From Amblyomma americanum (lineage: Eukaryota > Arthropoda > Arachnida > Ixodida > Ixodidae): 64,000 bases of DNA. The notes under the pieces were generated by a model that did no database searches, was not told where the DNA came from, and saw only the letters and a program-made list of their open reading frames with translations. Below, piece by piece: positions 43,903-52,640 of the stretch. The position numbers and the translations under genes are program-made. The stretch lies in NCBI RefSeq assembly GCF_052857255.1, contig NC_135500.1:48820272-48884271 (forward strand). The letters run 5' to 3'. The stretch's first letter is position 1, and each line of letters begins with the position of its first letter.

Positions 43903-45242
43903 ATGGGACATAGTCTCCACGTGCAAGTTGGCAGTACTTTTAATGACTGACCTTTATTCTGCTTTTGTTTTCTTCCTCTTGTCGACGTGTCCTTCTCATG
44001 CGCATGTGCGCCCTACTCTGCTCGATTCCTTGATCAAGTAAAAAAATTTCACTTGTCGCTCCAGCGTTGTCCGTGTGAATTCCTTCTACTGTGTACGTGC
44101 CCTCCTCTGCTGGTTTTTCTACCTGGTACGTACTTAATGCAAATCCCTTGGTGCTCGCACTGAACGAGAGGACTGGAAGAGACTCAAGGAGTCCTAATGT
44201 CGCAAGAGTGACCTCCAGATACGTCTTTCTCTGAAATGTGAACCGCAGGCAAGAGAGAAGAAAATGTTCTGTTGTTTGAACTTCCCCACATCAGTCACAA
44301 AGGTTTGTCGTAGCGAACCCGCATCTGCATAGGTACAAATTTAGGTGGGGGATTGTGCATCACAGCAGCGTCATTGACACCTCACACAGCCTTGGTTTAC
44401 ATGAGCATACCTTCCAAGGGTATACTTTAAATGCTGAAAACCCGCGGTATTGAGCAATGGAATCACTGAAGCTGGCTGAGCTATGTTGGAAACGCAGGAA
44501 ACGAAATCTCCACCAGAATGAGGTGAGAGACGGGATTGATTACAAGGGCACTGAGGGCTGATCTTGCAATAAATCGACCACCTCGCTAAAATAGACACCC
44601 AAATGACCAGGTACCCGGAGAAAATAGACCTCTCTCACGGAGAGTGGAAAAAAAACATAAAGGAACGATTCAATAGAAATTTTCCTGAAGTTTGGAGAGA
44701 GATAAAACTGAAAGGTAGTCTGCAAGGATAAGAACCCATGCTACATGTCTCAGAATTTTGAGAAGAGCCAAACCAATAACCAGAAACTCTGCAAAGAATA
44801 TAGGAGTGCGATCACGGATACAAAACGGAGTAGCTCGAAGCCATTCGTGTGAATGTATCCAAATCACCGCCTTCTTGCAGCTCCCGGAGGAATCAGTGGA
44901 GAGAATTACAATGGGGAATGTTCTCTAGGTGATCAGCAAGAAGACCAGTTAGGATATTTGCGGGCATAAGTTTGCCATGGGACGGAAAAATATGGTCGTA
45001 AGAGAAGACAGGGTCAGCCTGCGTATCACCAAAAATAAACGCACTGCATACCAATGCGTACGACAGGATCGCGCGACAACTATCGAGACGCAGTTTCAGC
45101 ATAGCTCACCTTCGGCACTCTTTCTTTTTTGTAGCGATAGCTACATTACGGTAGCATTTCGAGCCTTCAGTGTGGAGGAACCGCCACCCTGTGGCTGCGC
45201 TGCCACCCTGTGGCTGTGCCGCCAGGCTGTCCCGTGGTTAGT

Positions 45243-45312
45243 CACGTGGTGCGGAGCAGCTGCCGGCGGCGCCGTGGCTGATCACGTGGTTCGTCACGTG
45301 GTTGGTCATGTG
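45243..45312. promoter_or_regulatory. CACGTG cluster in the CR1-like 5' region
   Basis: CACGTG at 45243-45248, 45283-45288 and 45295-45300, then CATGTG at 45307-45312, about 160 bp upstream of ORF1. A short tandem duplication of GCCACCCTGTGGCTG lies just before it at about 45,184-45,216. Because LINEs carry internal promoters in this region, I infer a promoter role. Confidence 0.4.
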
Positions 45313-45467
45313 ACCAAGTTCCACTCGGCCAGCTGTAGCTATCGCGTCACTCCAGGTCTAACCAGACCTAAACCACCACCAATTTTTTTTTCAACCTGTA
45401 CACCGCTCGTGCTGGTTTCCGGGCTGTGCCGTCGCGCGATACTCAGTCCTATGCACACTTCTTCCCG

Positions 45468-46212
45468 ATGAAACTTGATAACATGAATAGCGAGCTACGC
45501 GATTTCAAAGAGCAGTTTGAGAGGGAAATGAAGAAATTCAAAAGACAGATTGAGCAGCAGCTGGAAACGGAGCTGCAAGAAGTGAAAAAGCCTTCAATTT
45601 TTAAATGAACAGTATGAGCAGACGAAAAACCAAAATGAGCTGCTAGAGAAGGAAAATAAAGCACTGAAGAAAGAAAACGATGCTTTGAAAAGTGAGTACC
45701 GAAATGCAAAGAAACAAATTGATGACCATGAGACCAGAATCCTCACAAGTGAACAGTACTCTCGAAACCGCAACTTGGAAATTAAAGGGATTAAGGAAGA
45801 AAAAGATGAGAATATTGTCACAATACTAGGTCACATTGGCACTGCTTTGAATGAGCCCGTGACTGCAAATGACATTGAAGTCTGCCACAGGGTTAAAACT
45901 CGAAATGAAAATGCAGTTCCTAACATAATCGTGCAATTCAAGCACCGATCAAAACGTGACTCAGTGCTCCAGAGGGCAAGAAAGGTTAGGCTTTCCACTA
46001 CTGACATTGGGTGGTCAGATGAAAACCCCATATATATAAATGAACATCTTTGCCCGGTGCTGAAGGAGCTAATGTTTAAAGCTGTCGAAAAAAAGAAAGC
46101 CTGTGGTTGGAAATTTGTGTGGGTAAGGGACGGAAAAATTTTCGCCCGCCAAGAAGAAGCGTCGACAGTAATCCACATCAGAAATGAGCAAGATGTTGAA
46201 AAGATAGTGTGA
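45468..46212 (+). pseudogene. CR1-like ORF1: coiled coil and FP-like C-terminal domain, one frameshift
   Basis: ORF1 proteins of such LINEs bind RNA and form part of the element's RNP. The start ATG 45468 (MKLDNMNSELRDFKEQFEREM) opens a Lys/Glu-rich coiled coil. A one-base shift at about 45,595-45,605, near a T5 run, brings a TGA at 45606-45608 in the first frame. The next frame continues NEQYEQTKNQNELLEKENKALK and LTSEQYSRNRNLEIKGI, then HRVKTRNENAVPNIIVQF and YINEHLCPVLKELMF with KFVWVRDGKIFARQ. The last part resembles the C-terminal domain shared with baculovirus FP proteins. Only the frameshift separates this from an open ORF1. Confidence 0.8.
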
Positions 46213-46222
46213 CCGCATCAAT

Positions 46223-49087
46223 ATGCAGCCTAGATCGTTGCCGTCATCAGGAATGGCGATGGAACCTCATGAAGTAAATCACATTGCTGCCTCTGAGAAC
46301 ATAAATGGAATTAAGTGCTTTCACCTTAATATAAGATCAGTGCGCAATAAACAAGATTTTCTTAATATTCTACTAGAAAAATTTAATTTCGATTTTGAGG
46401 TAATAATGCTTACAGAAACTTGGCTTCATTCAGAGTGTGATAATATCACTGATGACAGGTACAATACATTTTGTCTGAATCGAACTCGGAAAGGTGGTGG
46501 CGGTCTGTTGTTGCACGTAAAAAAATGTATCGAGTGTGATGCGCTTGATCAGTTTTCTATTGTTTCCGATGATGTAGAGTGCCTTACTGCAATAAGTCAA
46601 AGGTATCTTATAGTTGTCATGTATCGTCCTCCTAATGGAGTAGTTGACTCTTTTCTTCGTCACCTTGAAGACATCCTTAACTATGCAAGCAATAACAACC
46701 TCAACTTGTTTTTGGGTGGTGATTTCAATATTGATCTGATGACTAAATCCAACACTCAGCAGTGCTTACAAACCTTACTCCTATCACACTCCTGCCACAA
46801 TCTGATCAAAGACGCTACACGTATAACAACAACGTCGTGTACCTTATTGGATGTCTTTGTCACAAACATCCCTGAACACGAAGTTTTTGGTGGCGTTATC
46901 ACGTCCGGCATAAGTGACCACTTGCCTATTTTCTTGCTCGCTAAAAATGCGCTAAGGAAACATGTGGACGGAGCCAATGTAATTAAAGCATTTCAAGAAA
47001 TTAATGAAAAAACTTTGAACACATTTCGCACAAACCTTTCTGCGGTAAACTGGGAACCAGTGTATAGCTCCCCGAGCGCCGATGGTGCTTATGAACTTTT
47101 TTTGAGATTGTTTATTGATGCATACTCAAGTTCATTTCCAATGAAAACATGCAAAAAAAGAAGAAAAATTCGAAAACCTTGGATCGATAACGATTGTTTG
47201 AAATTAATAAGAAAAAAAGAAAAACTATTTACTAGGTTCTTAAACACTCGAAATCTGAAAGACTGGGAAATTTTTAAAAGGCATAGAAACAAAACTAATG
47301 CTAGGCTGCGAAAGGCAAAACAGGTTTATTTATGTAACTACTTTGAAGTTGGTAATGCCCCAAAAGCTGAACATATATGGAAAAAAATTAATGTGCTGCT
47401 AAATAGAGTTCCCGTAAAGGAAAATATTAATGAAATCATATTGAACAATAAAGTCATTAAGGGAGCGATGCTAGCAGAGGAATTTAATACCTTTTTTCTA
47501 AACTTGGTCACCAGCACACATTCCTCGGAGGCAATAAATGGAATGATTAGAAACCCACAAAGTTTTTACATTGACCCTACAAGCGAGACTGAGGTCTGTG
47601 CTGTGTACCATTCACTGAAAAACAGCTTTGCTTGTGATATTGATAATATCCAGATCAAACCAGTAAAATATGCACTAGACCTCATTTTGTCGCCGCTCAC
47701 ATACTTGTACAATATTTGCCTCTCAACAGGCACTTTCCCCAGGAAGATGCAAATCGCTAAGGTAGTCGCTATATTTAAAAGAGGGGACAAAAATAATCTG
47801 ACAAACTATCGGCCAATTTCCATCCTGCCAGTCTTCTCAAAAGGTCTAGAAAAACTCATCCACATACGAATTACCAAGTTTGCCACTAAACATAATTTAA
47901 TTAATCCCACTCAGTTTGGCTTTAGAAAAGGAATGTCCACAGAATATGCTCTTTTGGCTCAAAAAGAAATAATTTTGAAAGCAATCGAAGAAAAATATGT
48001 AATTGCAGGTGTATATATAGACTTTTCGAAGGCATTCGATAGCATAAACCATGTTACTTTGTTAAAAAAACTGGAAGTATATGGAATACGTGGAATACCT
48101 CTCGACCTCTTAAAGTCTTACCTCGAAAACAGAATGCAGTGCGTTTCCATACAGGAAATTCTATCCTCTTGCCAGCCAATAAAAGCAGGTGTCCCCCAAG
48201 GCAGCATACTTGGTCCCCTATTATTTAACTTGTACACAAATGATATTACGTGCATTAGTAGCAACGCAGAATACGTAACATATGCAGACGACACGACAAT
48301 ATTTTTTCGCAGTCGTTCCTATCATTCTCTTCAATCCGAAATAAACAACACTCTGGAAAAACTGACCACCTGGAGCGAAATAAACTCTTTACAGATTAAT
48401 GCTAATAAAACAAAGGCCATTATTTTCACTACCAGACAAGCAGCCAGCGCTCCAGAGATGACGTTCACTTTAGGCGACGCAGATGTAGAAATCGTAGATT
48501 CTGTAAAATGTCTTGGTGTCCACTTTCACAAAAATATGTCCTGGGACACGCACATTGACCACGTTACCACACAGATAGCAAAAGCTGCTGGGGTCATATC
48601 TAAATATAAATCGTACTTACCGACGGCCGTTAAATTACACATTTACAATTCACTTTTCCTTTCACATGTGAACTACTGTCTCTTAGTGTGGGGTAAAACA
48701 ACACTTGGTAATTTAAATCGCATACATGTCCTACAGAAAAGAACGATCCGCAGCATAGCAAATGTTCATTATCGTGAACATACATCCGAACTTTTCACTA
48801 AATTTGACATTCTTTCCATCCATCATATGTACTCATTCTACCTTGCAAAGCGATATAAGCATGACTCGCTTGAAATTCTCCGTACACTTGCTAACTTGAC
48901 CCCTCAAACACGACACTACAATACACACACTAATCTAATTTGGAAAATTCCTTACTCACGCTTAAGACTATCTGAACAAATGCTCCGTCATGCCCTACCG
49001 ACCCTACTAAACCACCTTCATTGTCAAGGAATTAACATAAGCACCATTACCAACAATATGCTTAAGTCCTTTGTAACGCGACAGTGA
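46223..49087 (+). CDS. CR1-like ORF2: AP endonuclease and reverse transcriptase, intact
   Basis: A 954-codon open frame, close to full length for the clade. Endonuclease (residues about 30-240): HLNIRSVRNK, MLTETWLHSE with the catalytic Glu, GGDFNIDL near 164, and ISDHLPIF with the SDH near 230. After a Lys-rich connector (about 310-400) comes NPQSFYID and the reverse transcriptase: NYRPISILPVFSKGLEKLI, TQFGFRKGMSTEYALL, YIDFSKAFDSIN near 599, AGVPQGSILGPLLFNLY near 655, and YADDTTIFF near 687. All three catalytic Asp are present. The C-terminal part has CLLVWGKTTLGNLNRIHVLQ, typical of CR1/L2-type elements. I chose ATG 46223, the first after the ORF1 stop; MAMEPHEVNH at 46253 is an alternative. 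No RNase H. Confidence 0.95.
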   Translation: MQPRSLPSSGMAMEPHEVNHIAASENINGIKCFHLNIRSVRNKQDFLNILLEKFNFDFEVIMLTETWLHSECDNITDDRYNTFCLNRTRKGGGGLLLHVKKCIECDALDQFSIVSDDVECLTAISQRYLIVVMYRPPNGVVDSFLRHLEDILNYASNNNLNLFLGGDFNIDLMTKSNTQQCLQTLLLSHSCHNLIKDATRITTTSCTLLDVFVTNIPEHEVFGGVITSGISDHLPIFLLAKNALRKHVDGANVIKAFQEINEKTLNTFRTNLSAVNWEPVYSSPSADGAYELFLRLFIDAYSSSFPMKTCKKRRKIRKPWIDNDCLKLIRKKEKLFTRFLNTRNLKDWEIFKRHRNKTNARLRKAKQVYLCNYFEVGNAPKAEHIWKKINVLLNRVPVKENINEIILNNKVIKGAMLAEEFNTFFLNLVTSTHSSEAINGMIRNPQSFYIDPTSETEVCAVYHSLKNSFACDIDNIQIKPVKYALDLILSPLTYLYNICLSTGTFPRKMQIAKVVAIFKRGDKNNLTNYRPISILPVFSKGLEKLIHIRITKFATKHNLINPTQFGFRKGMSTEYALLAQKEIILKAIEEKYVIAGVYIDFSKAFDSINHVTLLKKLEVYGIRGIPLDLLKSYLENRMQCVSIQEILSSCQPIKAGVPQGSILGPLLFNLYTNDITCISSNAEYVTYADDTTIFFRSRSYHSLQSEINNTLEKLTTWSEINSLQINANKTKAIIFTTRQAASAPEMTFTLGDADVEIVDSVKCLGVHFHKNMSWDTHIDHVTTQIAKAAGVISKYKSYLPTAVKLHIYNSLFLSHVNYCLLVWGKTTLGNLNRIHVLQKRTIRSIANVHYREHTSELFTKFDILSIHHMYSFYLAKRYKHDSLEILRTLANLTPQTRHYNTHTNLIWKIPYSRLRLSEQMLRHALPTLLNHLHCQGINISTITNNMLKSFVTRQ

Positions 49088-49388
49088 GCGTGTATGAAAT
49101 TGTTGTTGTATTTTAGAAATTCTCTTGTAGAATTGGTGTGCTACCGTGGCTGCATTCCTTGTACATACTGACCTTTATTTGTGGCTCTAAAATGAGTATA
49201 TTATTTTTGTATTGCATATTATACATACTGACTTTTAAACTTTCTAATGTATAAAGATGTATGTTTCTTAATGTTCCACTGTATATGCCTCATAAATAGG
49301 GGGCCCGAAGCTCGTCAAGTGGAAACTTCCACTTTTTCTTCGAGCCCTCCTCGTCCTCCGCTAATCTTTTTGTGAGGAAGAAATAAAA

Positions 49389-49390
<2 letters not shown>

Positions 49391-49420
<30 letters not shown>
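49391..49420 (+). repeat. (ATTG)n 3' tail of the CR1-like LINE
   Basis: About seven and a half ATTG units directly after AATAAAATT. Short tandem 3' repeats are typical of CR1 elements. Confidence 0.85.
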
Positions 49421-49713
49421 CGAAACCAGCCAGCCCGCCAGCTGCGCCGTCGGCTGATGTAAAGATGGCGCGACGAACGCAGGCGATGTAAAGTGTGGAT
49501 TGCTGTGAGGAAGTTTTAATGCAGCAGACCATTTTATTAACAATGCATTTCAGATTGTCCAGTAAGTGGTATGCTCGAACAAAAGTAAACGCGTAATTGT
49601 TTTGCTTGTGTTTTTGTGGTTATATAGTGACGTAACCAGAACTTCTGCTGCTGCAGCTCAGCCGCAGACGGTGGAGGTAGGGGAGGGGCCGAGTGAGTGG
49701 GGCCGGCGGATTG
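49421..49713. other. No recognisable gene
   Basis: Between the CR1-like tail and the next antisense LINE; no domain or repeat recognised. Confidence 0.5.
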
Positions 49714-50596
49714 ATTGATTGTAAAACATTTATTGCGTCGAGAGCAGGTTGCAGGAGACACATACTAGATGGCCGCTAGCCCATGGCTGGCGGCGACCTC
49801 ATTGGCCCGCTCGATTGCCCGTACTTGAAGGTTAGGGTCCGAGCTGACCAGCACGGCCTCCCACCGCTCGGGAGAAGGGAGCTGTATCCACTCCGCCGGA
49901 GGCGGATTATTTGCGTAGTTCACGAAAATGTGGTCGTATGTGGCCCTTTCACCACATTTATGGCAGTTTGGGTCGTACTGGCCAGGGTACATGAGGGCAA
50001 GCACTGCCGGATTCAGAAAGGAGCGTGTTTGCAGTCGGCGCCAGGTAACTTCCTGCGCTTTGTTAACGATTTGTGGGGAGGGGGATATTCGCGTCTCTCC
50101 AGCCTAAAGTGATGGGTGATCTCATGAAATGAGATCAAAAAGTCCCTCATGAAATTCAGGTCGGAGGGCGCGCCCACTGCCCGGTCGACGAAATCTCGGG
50201 CTTGCGCGTGAGCCGCCTCGTTCAATGGATTAGACGAGTGGGCCGGGACCCAGATCAATTCAACTTCTCTAATCGGAAGGGGGGCGTTCAGAAGGATGCG
50301 GAGTGACGAAGATGTGATACAGCCCCTCGCGAAATTGCGAATGGCTGTTTTGGAGTCGCTGAATATAATATCAGCACGCGTGTTCACTATAGCTAAAGCT
50401 ATTGCCGCTTCCTCCACCGTCTCGGAGGAGGTGATTTCTATCAACGCGGCCGCCAACGGGACGCCGTTCCCGTTCACCGCAACTAGTGCAAACGCTTTTC
50501 TCTGGGTTTGCCGGTATTCCGCTGCGTCCACGTACGCCACATTGTCGTTCCGGCCGTTTAGCTCCCGGAGATTCGAGGCATTACCAGGATAGGTAC
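49714..50596 (-). pseudogene. I-like LINE, complete RNase H and C-terminal finger
   Basis: Antisense LINE end. RNase H: MAYVDAAEYRQTQRKAFALVAV (first Asp), SETVEEAAIALAIV (Glu), DIIFSDSKTAIRNFARG (Asp) and VELIWVPAHSSNPLNEAAHAQARDF (closing motif). The H-x-S-N-P-L-N-E-A text replaces the common H-x-G-x-x-G-N-E-x. After PPPHKSLTKRRK a frame change, near 50,010, leads to the finger CHKCGERATYDHIF and the typical end ERWEAVLVSSDPNLQVRAIERANEVAASHGL. An AATAAATG and (CAAT)n tail (49,714-49,735) close it. Apart from the frameshift it is well preserved. Confidence 0.85.
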
Positions 50597-50599
50597 TGA

Positions 50600-50962
50600 T
50601 TTTGACTCAGGGGTACGTTGTAGAGATTGCAAGCCTCGGGGTCGCCTGTAAGCTCGTTATGCAGAGTAACATAATAGAAGAAGCGAATGGCCTGAGTTTT
50701 TCGCCAGGATCTACAATTCTTAGGGTGTTAGGGACCTATCTGGTGGTGGATAGATCCTTCGGCCTATTCTGGGAGTCTCAGAAAGCTCCTTGTAGGTTAT
50801 GAGGGGGTCTTTGACTCAAGGTAGCGGGGTCTCTACGGCCGCTGGTGTGTATACATCTCGAGCGAAGCGATGGCCAGCCTCATTTCCCGGCAGACCCTCA
50901 TGAGCTGGAATGACTCATGAGCTGGAATGAAGACCCTCATGAGCTGAGATGACTGAAAGCGC
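50600..50962 (-). pseudogene. I-like LINE, end of RNase H
   Basis: Antisense, in broken frames: HEGLPGNEAGHRFARDVYT (closing RNase H region) and a following KDPLITYKELSETPRIGR region; the finger is not readable. Near 50,905-50,955 the phrase CTCATGAGCTG is repeated three times with small changes, a local tandem duplication. Confidence 0.6.
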
Positions 50963-50964
50963 CT

Positions 50965-51380
50965 TAGGAGGAGGAGGAGGTAAACTTTATTAAAGAAAAG
51001 GTCTTTGGCGCGGGTTGGGGTGACGTTCCCCTCCCCGCGGTGGGCACCTCTTCTAGGCCGGACGCCAGGTGGCAGACCGACGATGTCTCTCGGCGACCTC
51101 TTCGGCCCGCTCCGTGACTCGGAGTTGAACCTCCGGGTCCGAGCTGAGCAGCGCGGCCTCCCACTGCGATTGGGTAGAGAGCTGCAGACTGTTCGACGGC
51201 TTGTCTTGAGGACATGAGTATAGGATGTGGGGTGTGTCTGCCTTATGGTGCCCACATATATATATATAATATGGTGGAGCTGCCATAAAAAGAATGTAAA
51301 CCAATAAGCTCCTGCCTGCACCACTGACGTATAACAGGCTTGACCCAATCGTAAAATAAATGAAAAGGCCCGAAGGCAAT
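50965..51380 (-). pseudogene. I-like LINE, C-terminal finger and (CCT)n tail
   Basis: Antisense frame ending 51,053: CGHHKADTPHILYSC (finger, with C-x2-C start not visible), then QWEAALLSSDPEVQLRVTERAEEVAERH, the standard last part of I-like LINEs here. The 3' end is AATAAAG followed by (CCT)n on the minus strand at about 50,968-51,000. An (AT)n stretch lies at 51,257-51,270. Confidence 0.75.
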
Positions 51381-52640
51381 CCATCGTTTTGCCACCCGTA
51401 GGTGGAAAAATAAAAGAAAGGGGGGGGGGGGAAATGCTACAAGCGACCCATCGCCTTGGGAACGGGCCCGGGGAGACTCCCCTGATCTCCCCTAGGACGT
51501 AGCGGAGGGGGTGGGATATAGGGTATGGGAAATTGGAGTTGGGAAAGGGTTATGGGAAATGGGGTGGGAATGGGGACAGCGAGATTTTGCTCTGATCCTT
51601 CGTTTGACATCGACTCCATTTCTGGCCCGCCTGGCCAGGACAGGTAGGTGCATCGAGCTTTTCCAATGGTGCGGCTCCCCCACGGGATGCACGACCACCC
51701 ACTGGCTCCGACCGTCGGAGACAGGAAAGGAAAAAAAAAATCCGAACTTGGGGTCCGCAGCCACCTGCTCCTCCACGATTTTAAGGGTTGGATCGGACCG
51801 GCCGGTTACTAGCCGTCGACTGTGTTTCGCGGTTTTTCAGACTCCGGAAGTGTGTGTGGTGTGGTCCGGCCAACAGAGGCCCAGGTCGTCAGCCTATCGG
51901 CGCTTGGCCCTCGGCACCATAACCCGGTAACCCTGGGGGACCCACCTGTGCTACCTTCCAACCACCATGCACTTATTTCCTCCCCTTGCTTGCTCCACGC
52001 CTACTGAGGAGGGAGTATTCAAGGCCGGGCGCCCGGGCCACGAACCAAGAATCGGGCATAGGGTGAGATAAGCCGGGCCTACTCCACCGGTACTAAACAC
52101 ATCGACGGTTTTCGCACTGGTCCTACTGCACACCCTCTACCTCGGCGTCCCCAGGGGCCCCCAAGACCGGGTCAGCCTCGGCGTCCGCAATATGCCACCC
52201 TCATAAGCGATCCGCAATGAGACTGCTTCCCCGAGGACATCGATTCCGAGGAGCTCGGGCTGTCGGAACCCCCGCGCGGACCTGGCCTCTATGTAGCCAG
52301 AAACCGTGCGTCGGCACGCTACCGCGCGGACCTGACCTCTTCGTAGCCAGAAACCGAGCATTAGTAGCCGTGCACGTTCCCGTGAGCGGAGGTTTTTGAC
52401 ATTCCTTTCTACCGGATTTCGTGGGTCCAACCTGGTATGCCTCCAGGCCTGCCTCCGCACAGACAACGGACCTCACGATTCGGCTGGCCCTCACAGCCGT
52501 GGGAGTCGCTGCAGCTCCCAAGAGGATGGGCCCCGGACAACCCATCCCCACCGCTGTGCGTTGCACCGGAACAAAGCCTAGTAGCCGAAACTACACCGGC
52601 CCGTATCCGGTGGCAGGGGGGCCACGGGCAGGCCGCACAG
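51381..52640. other. GC-rich segment, possibly LINE-derived; not identified
   Basis: Starts with a run of 12 Gs near 51,420. Open frames on both strands lack recognised domains. Part of 52,240-52,365 is locally repetitive: two stretches of CGCGGACCTG followed by CCTCT-TAGCCAGAAACCG recur about 70 bases apart. A LINE 5' region is possible but not shown. Confidence 0.35.

Larger units (their letters stand above)
41922..44130. mobile_element. Penelope-like element with inverted 3' ends, one insertion
   Basis: A short antisense PLE piece (to about 42,475) is joined head-to-head to a longer sense copy (about 42,475-44,130). The 3' regions pair as inverted repeats: about 41,941-42,340 against 43,727-44,130, both containing CTGACGTATCGCTGACGC-like, CACGTG-containing and GTGTGAATTCCTTCTA-like blocks. 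A roughly 19-nt extension, 41922-41940, lies at the left end only and reads, minus strand, TGCACCAACTGGCCCGACA. The TSD is 9 bp. The arms are more diverged than in the 20.5-24 kb element, so this is older. Confidence 0.85.
41913..44139. repeat. 9-bp target-site duplication around the third large PLE
   Basis: TACTTAATG occurs at 41913-41921 and 44131-44139, at the edges of the PLE and at the break in the antisense LINE. Confidence 0.8.
41601..45105 (-). pseudogene. I-like LINE (RNase H, finger, C-terminus), split by a PLE
   Basis: Antisense LINE in two pieces. The upstream piece, 45,105-44,131, holds RNase H fragments (AEFLVIGLALLKIL, ILADYLSVLSL, FLRVPGHLGVYF), then a finger with TGA in place of Trp (CD*CGEVQTTEHFLLSC) and LATLGLLESLPVLSFSASTKG. 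The downstream piece, from 41,912, continues SRVCGYLYDYTIVTGM and stops at 41,857. Joining the pieces across one copy of TACTTAATG gives a continuous end. The non-coding part after 41,857 is assumed 3' untranslated. Confidence 0.7.
45120..49420 (+). mobile_element. CR1-like LINE, nearly intact
   Basis: About 4.3 kb with a 5' region (45,120-45,467), ORF1, a 10-base gap, ORF2, a 300-base 3' untranslated region, AATAAA at 49382-49387 and an (ATTG)n tail at 49391-49420. The coding part is AT-rich compared with its neighbours. No TSD was identified; the left end is uncertain. It is the only element here with a full-length open ORF2. Confidence 0.85.
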
